A stretch of DNA of 38,203 bases, taken from a virus. The position numbers and the translations under genes are program-made. Numbering within the stretch: position 1 is the stretch's first letter; the number at the start of each line of letters is the position of its first letter. The stretch covers positions 1 to 38,203 of IMG/VR virus record IMGVR_UViG_3300025978_000025; one strand, given 5' to 3'. Below, in pieces: positions 36,116 through 38,203 of this stretch. Below the pieces are notes generated by a model that made no database searches, was not told the origin of the DNA, and saw only the letters and a list, made by a program, of their open reading frames with translations.

Positions 36116-38203
36116 TGTCCTGCTCCTTGGTTGTGCACCGGCGTGGCCTCGATGACCATGACGCCATGGGGCTGCATTGCCCGTTGGTGCTGGTCGACCT
36201 TGATCGCGGTATCGACGCCAGAGCGTTGCATTTGGTCCTGGGCCTGGGCGTTCTTCATCTGCGCGGCCATGGCGTCGGCCTGCATCTGAGCGGGCAGCAT
36301 CTGAGTCTCGACGGCAGTCTTCTCAGCCTGAGCCTGCTGGTTCTGGGCTTGCGCCTGCTGGAGCGCCGAGCGCGTTTGCTCGACCTGTAACTGGGCCTGC
36401 TGCAAGGCCATGGCCATCTGTTGCATCTGCGCCTGCATGGCCTGTTGTTGTTGTTGGGCTTGTTGGGCCGCGGGGTCATGACCTTTGTCAAACTCCTGCA
36501 GGAGCTCGCGCTTGTTGGGAAGACTCGACGCCTGGATGAGCGCGCGCACAAGAGCCGGCGCCATCTCCGGCCTTGCCTGGACAATGGAGGGCGTGAGCTG
36601 ACCAAGTGTCTCAAACTGCTCATCAGCCAACACCGCGGTCTCTGGGGCCTCGTCGATCACGATGTCGATGAGCATTTGGTCGACTTGGTTTACCGTGATT
36701 TCCTTGGCCATCAGAGGGTGACGCATGATGATGCTGCTGAGGTCTGGAGGCGGAGGGGAGCCTGCTGGAGCCATGCCCTGCTGCTGCATCATCTGGGCTT
36801 GCTGCGTCGCAGCCTGAGTCATTTGCGCCGCTTGGACCTGCGCGTCAGCGATGATTTGCGGGGCAACATCACCGGCAGCCGTCTGCAACGCCTTCTCGGG
36901 AGGAACCTGCTTCTGTAGCAGTTCTTGGAATCGCTGCGCGCGAGTCATTCGCTGGTTGAGTGCCACGAATCGGTATCCCGTGAGTTCTCGATCGTCGGTG
37001 ACCCGCAGCCATTTCTCCTCGGTCCAGTACTGGCGAATGCACAACCAGTTGAGCGTGAACATCGAATGCGTCCACTGCCTGAGCTGGTCGAAGATGGTGC
37101 CGAGTTCCTGGGCCGCTGCCTGTTGTCGGGCGATGAACGCGCGGCCCGAGACGCCACCCGGCAGATCGTTGACGCCGCTCGCGCTCGGTCCGATCGAGTC
37201 AATGTCCTGTTTGGCTTCATTGAGCAGCTGAAATTGCCCCTGTGCCATCTCGGTCCCGGTCTCGTTGCGGATGCGACCTTCGACTAGTCCACCGGGAGCC
37301 ACCAGCATCATGCCGTCCGGCTTGGCTCGCTGCGACTGGTACTTGACCGGGTCGTCAATCGCGCCCTCTTCGTAGGTGGTCCTGTCTACACTGAGAAGGT
37401 GCAGTGCCTTGCTCGATCGTTTGTTGATCTCGTCCTGCGGGCTGATGAGAGACGACACCACGCCGTAGCGCCCTCCGTTAGCATCGACGTAGCAACTCAT
37501 CATCACGAGAGGGCAGAGGGAGTGACGGCCCTTCTCGTCGAGAATGAACGTTCGCGTTGGCTCGCTTAGATCGGCGTCCTTGGTGAAGTCGAATCGATAC
37601 CAATCCTTGCCGATGCGGTGGTACATCTCGATGACCTTGACGCGCTTGCGTCGACCGTCGGCCCACGATTTGCCACGCGGTACGTCCTCGGTTGTGGTCG
37701 TCGTGTCGTAGCTGGCTTTTCTGACAGCGGACTCGAGTTCTTGCTGTGCGCCTGGGTACAGCTCTACGGCGTCAGCGAGGTCGAGCCAAACAATGATCCC
37801 CACGTACAGGGCGTCAGAAAAATCGGTGGCTCGGCTAGCAGGGTCGTAGAATAGGCGATCCCACTCGACGTGACGCAGCCCATTGGCGTAGTCGCCGTCC
37901 TCGTCCTGCTTCATCTCCTTGATGGCTCCGCCAAATCCCTCGATCAAGACATTCTTCAACATCTCGCTACGGGCCGCGTCGAACTTCTCTTCCTCTTCGG
38001 CGTATCTTAGGGCATCGGTAGCTGAGCGGGCGGCGTCCTCGTGCTGGGGGGTTCGCGGGCGGGCGGCGGGGTCGACGCGCTTACGGATTTCTTCTCCGAG
38101 GATGAAGTTGATCTTGCGGGCGATGCGGTTTTTGACGATCACCGGCTGCCCGCGCTCTTTGAGCTTCGCTATTTCATCCGATGTCCACTGCTTGTTGTCG
38201 TAG
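36112..38203 (-). CDS. P22-like portal protein, 5' end cut by window
   Basis: The frame is open to the right edge, and the upstream residues YDNKQWTSDEIAKLKERGQP lead directly into VIVKNRIARKIN, so the GTG at 38142 is internal. The order of conserved parts matches P22-type portals: KNVLIEGFGGAIKEM, LFYDPASRATDFSDALYVG, LVMMSCYVDANGGRYGVV then LISPQDEINKRSSKALH, SGVNDLPGGVSGRA. The C-terminal 200 residues are very Gln/Ala rich and helical (AQQQQQAMQAQMQQM). It forms the dodecameric portal ring. It is transcribed towards the terminase. Confidence 0.92.
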   Translation of the reverse strand, partial: YDNKQWTSDEIAKLKERGQPVIVKNRIARKINFILGEEIRKRVDPAARPRTPQHEDAARSATDALRYAEEEEKFDAARSEMLKNVLIEGFGGAIKEMKQDEDGDYANGLRHVEWDRLFYDPASRATDFSDALYVGIIVWLDLADAVELYPGAQQELESAVRKASYDTTTTTEDVPRGKSWADGRRKRVKVIEMYHRIGKDWYRFDFTKDADLSEPTRTFILDEKGRHSLCPLVMMSCYVDANGGRYGVVSSLISPQDEINKRSSKALHLLSVDRTTYEEGAIDDPVKYQSQRAKPDGMMLVAPGGLVEGRIRNETGTEMAQGQFQLLNEAKQDIDSIGPSASGVNDLPGGVSGRAFIARQQAAAQELGTIFDQLRQWTHSMFTLNWLCIRQYWTEEKWLRVTDDRELTGYRFVALNQRMTRAQRFQELLQKQVPPEKALQTAAGDVAPQIIADAQVQAAQMTQAATQQAQMMQQQGMAPAGSPPPPDLSSIIMRHPLMAKEITVNQVDQMLIDIVIDEAPETAVLADEQFETLGQLTPSIVQARPEMAPALVRALIQASSLPNKRELLQEFDKGHDPAAQQAQQQQQAMQAQMQQMAMALQQAQLQVEQTRSALQQAQAQNQQAQAEKTAVETQMLPAQMQADAMAAQMKNAQAQDQMQRSGVDTAIKVDQHQRAMQPHGVMVIEATPVHNQGAGQ

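Noticed and set aside
1-38203. CRISPR arrays
   Set aside because: The repeats found are short-period arrays without spacers; no direct repeat with unique spacers of CRISPR size was seen.

Overview
The window is a stretch of a tailed dsDNA bacteriophage genome (Caudoviricetes). The hallmarks are a large terminase of the PBSX/Terminase_3 type, a P22-like portal protein cut by the right edge, a tailspike/tail-fibre gene cut by the left edge and a second large tail fibre, an M15-type endolysin with membrane proteins around it, a YqaJ-type exonuclease, a primase-helicase and a CAU tRNA. No integrase, major capsid protein or DNA polymerase is visible. The sequence is GC-rich. A lipobox protein and spanin-like membrane proteins suggest a Gram-negative host. 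A STAS-like protein hints weakly at a myxobacterium-like host, but that is only an impression. Many genes overlap by ATGA/GTGA, and minus-strand genes often have AGGAGG-type ribosome binding sites, which was used to trim starts.

Layout. 1-1988 (+) is a beta-helix tailspike. 1990-3466 (-) holds small genes including a lipoprotein with HELMH. 3467-3603 is a divergent control region that contains a near-perfect bacterial parS site. 3604-6582 (+) is a tail fibre. 6692-10007 (+) is a lysis-type cluster (membrane/coiled-coil proteins, M15 endolysin, holin candidate, spanin-like protein), interrupted by one minus-strand gene. 9989-18560 (-) is an early/accessory block with a cytosine-5 methyltransferase, a YqaJ exonuclease, a Gp3/RDF-like zinc protein, several small Cys-rich proteins and a 26-unit hexanucleotide array. 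18561-18679 is a divergent promoter region. 18680-22469 (+) encodes a ribbon-helix-helix regulator, small genes, a conserved phage protein, a tRNA with CAU anticodon nested at the start of a VRR-NUC nuclease frame, and an SF2 helicase. 22470-25687 (-) is an accessory block including a DUF6745-like protein whose gene carries a 58-unit 12-bp repeat. 25879-28767 (+) is a CHC2-Toprim-DUF927 primase-helicase, followed by an iteron-rich, AT-rich region (28719-29337) that looks like a replication origin. 29341-32695 (+) carries small membrane/structural proteins, a ParB/Srx-domain protein and a methyltransferase-like protein. 32696-33409 (-) is a spore-photoproduct-lyase-like radical SAM protein. 33522-35276 (+) is the terminase pair, then a tRNA-like element with no anticodon arm, two small genes, and the convergent minus-strand portal.

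How it fits together. The primase-helicase, the SF2 helicase, the VRR-NUC and YqaJ nucleases and the Gp3-like protein are a plausible replication/recombination set acting at the iteron region, with the host replicase doing elongation. The terminase and portal package DNA, the tail fibres bind the host, and the 8 kb region lyses it. The most unusual items are the parS site, the iteron origin, the two odd tRNA elements, the two arrays that share a CGCGAC core, and a primase/helicase chimeric scar at 25066-25146 which indicates duplication or mosaic exchange of the helicase-primase interval.
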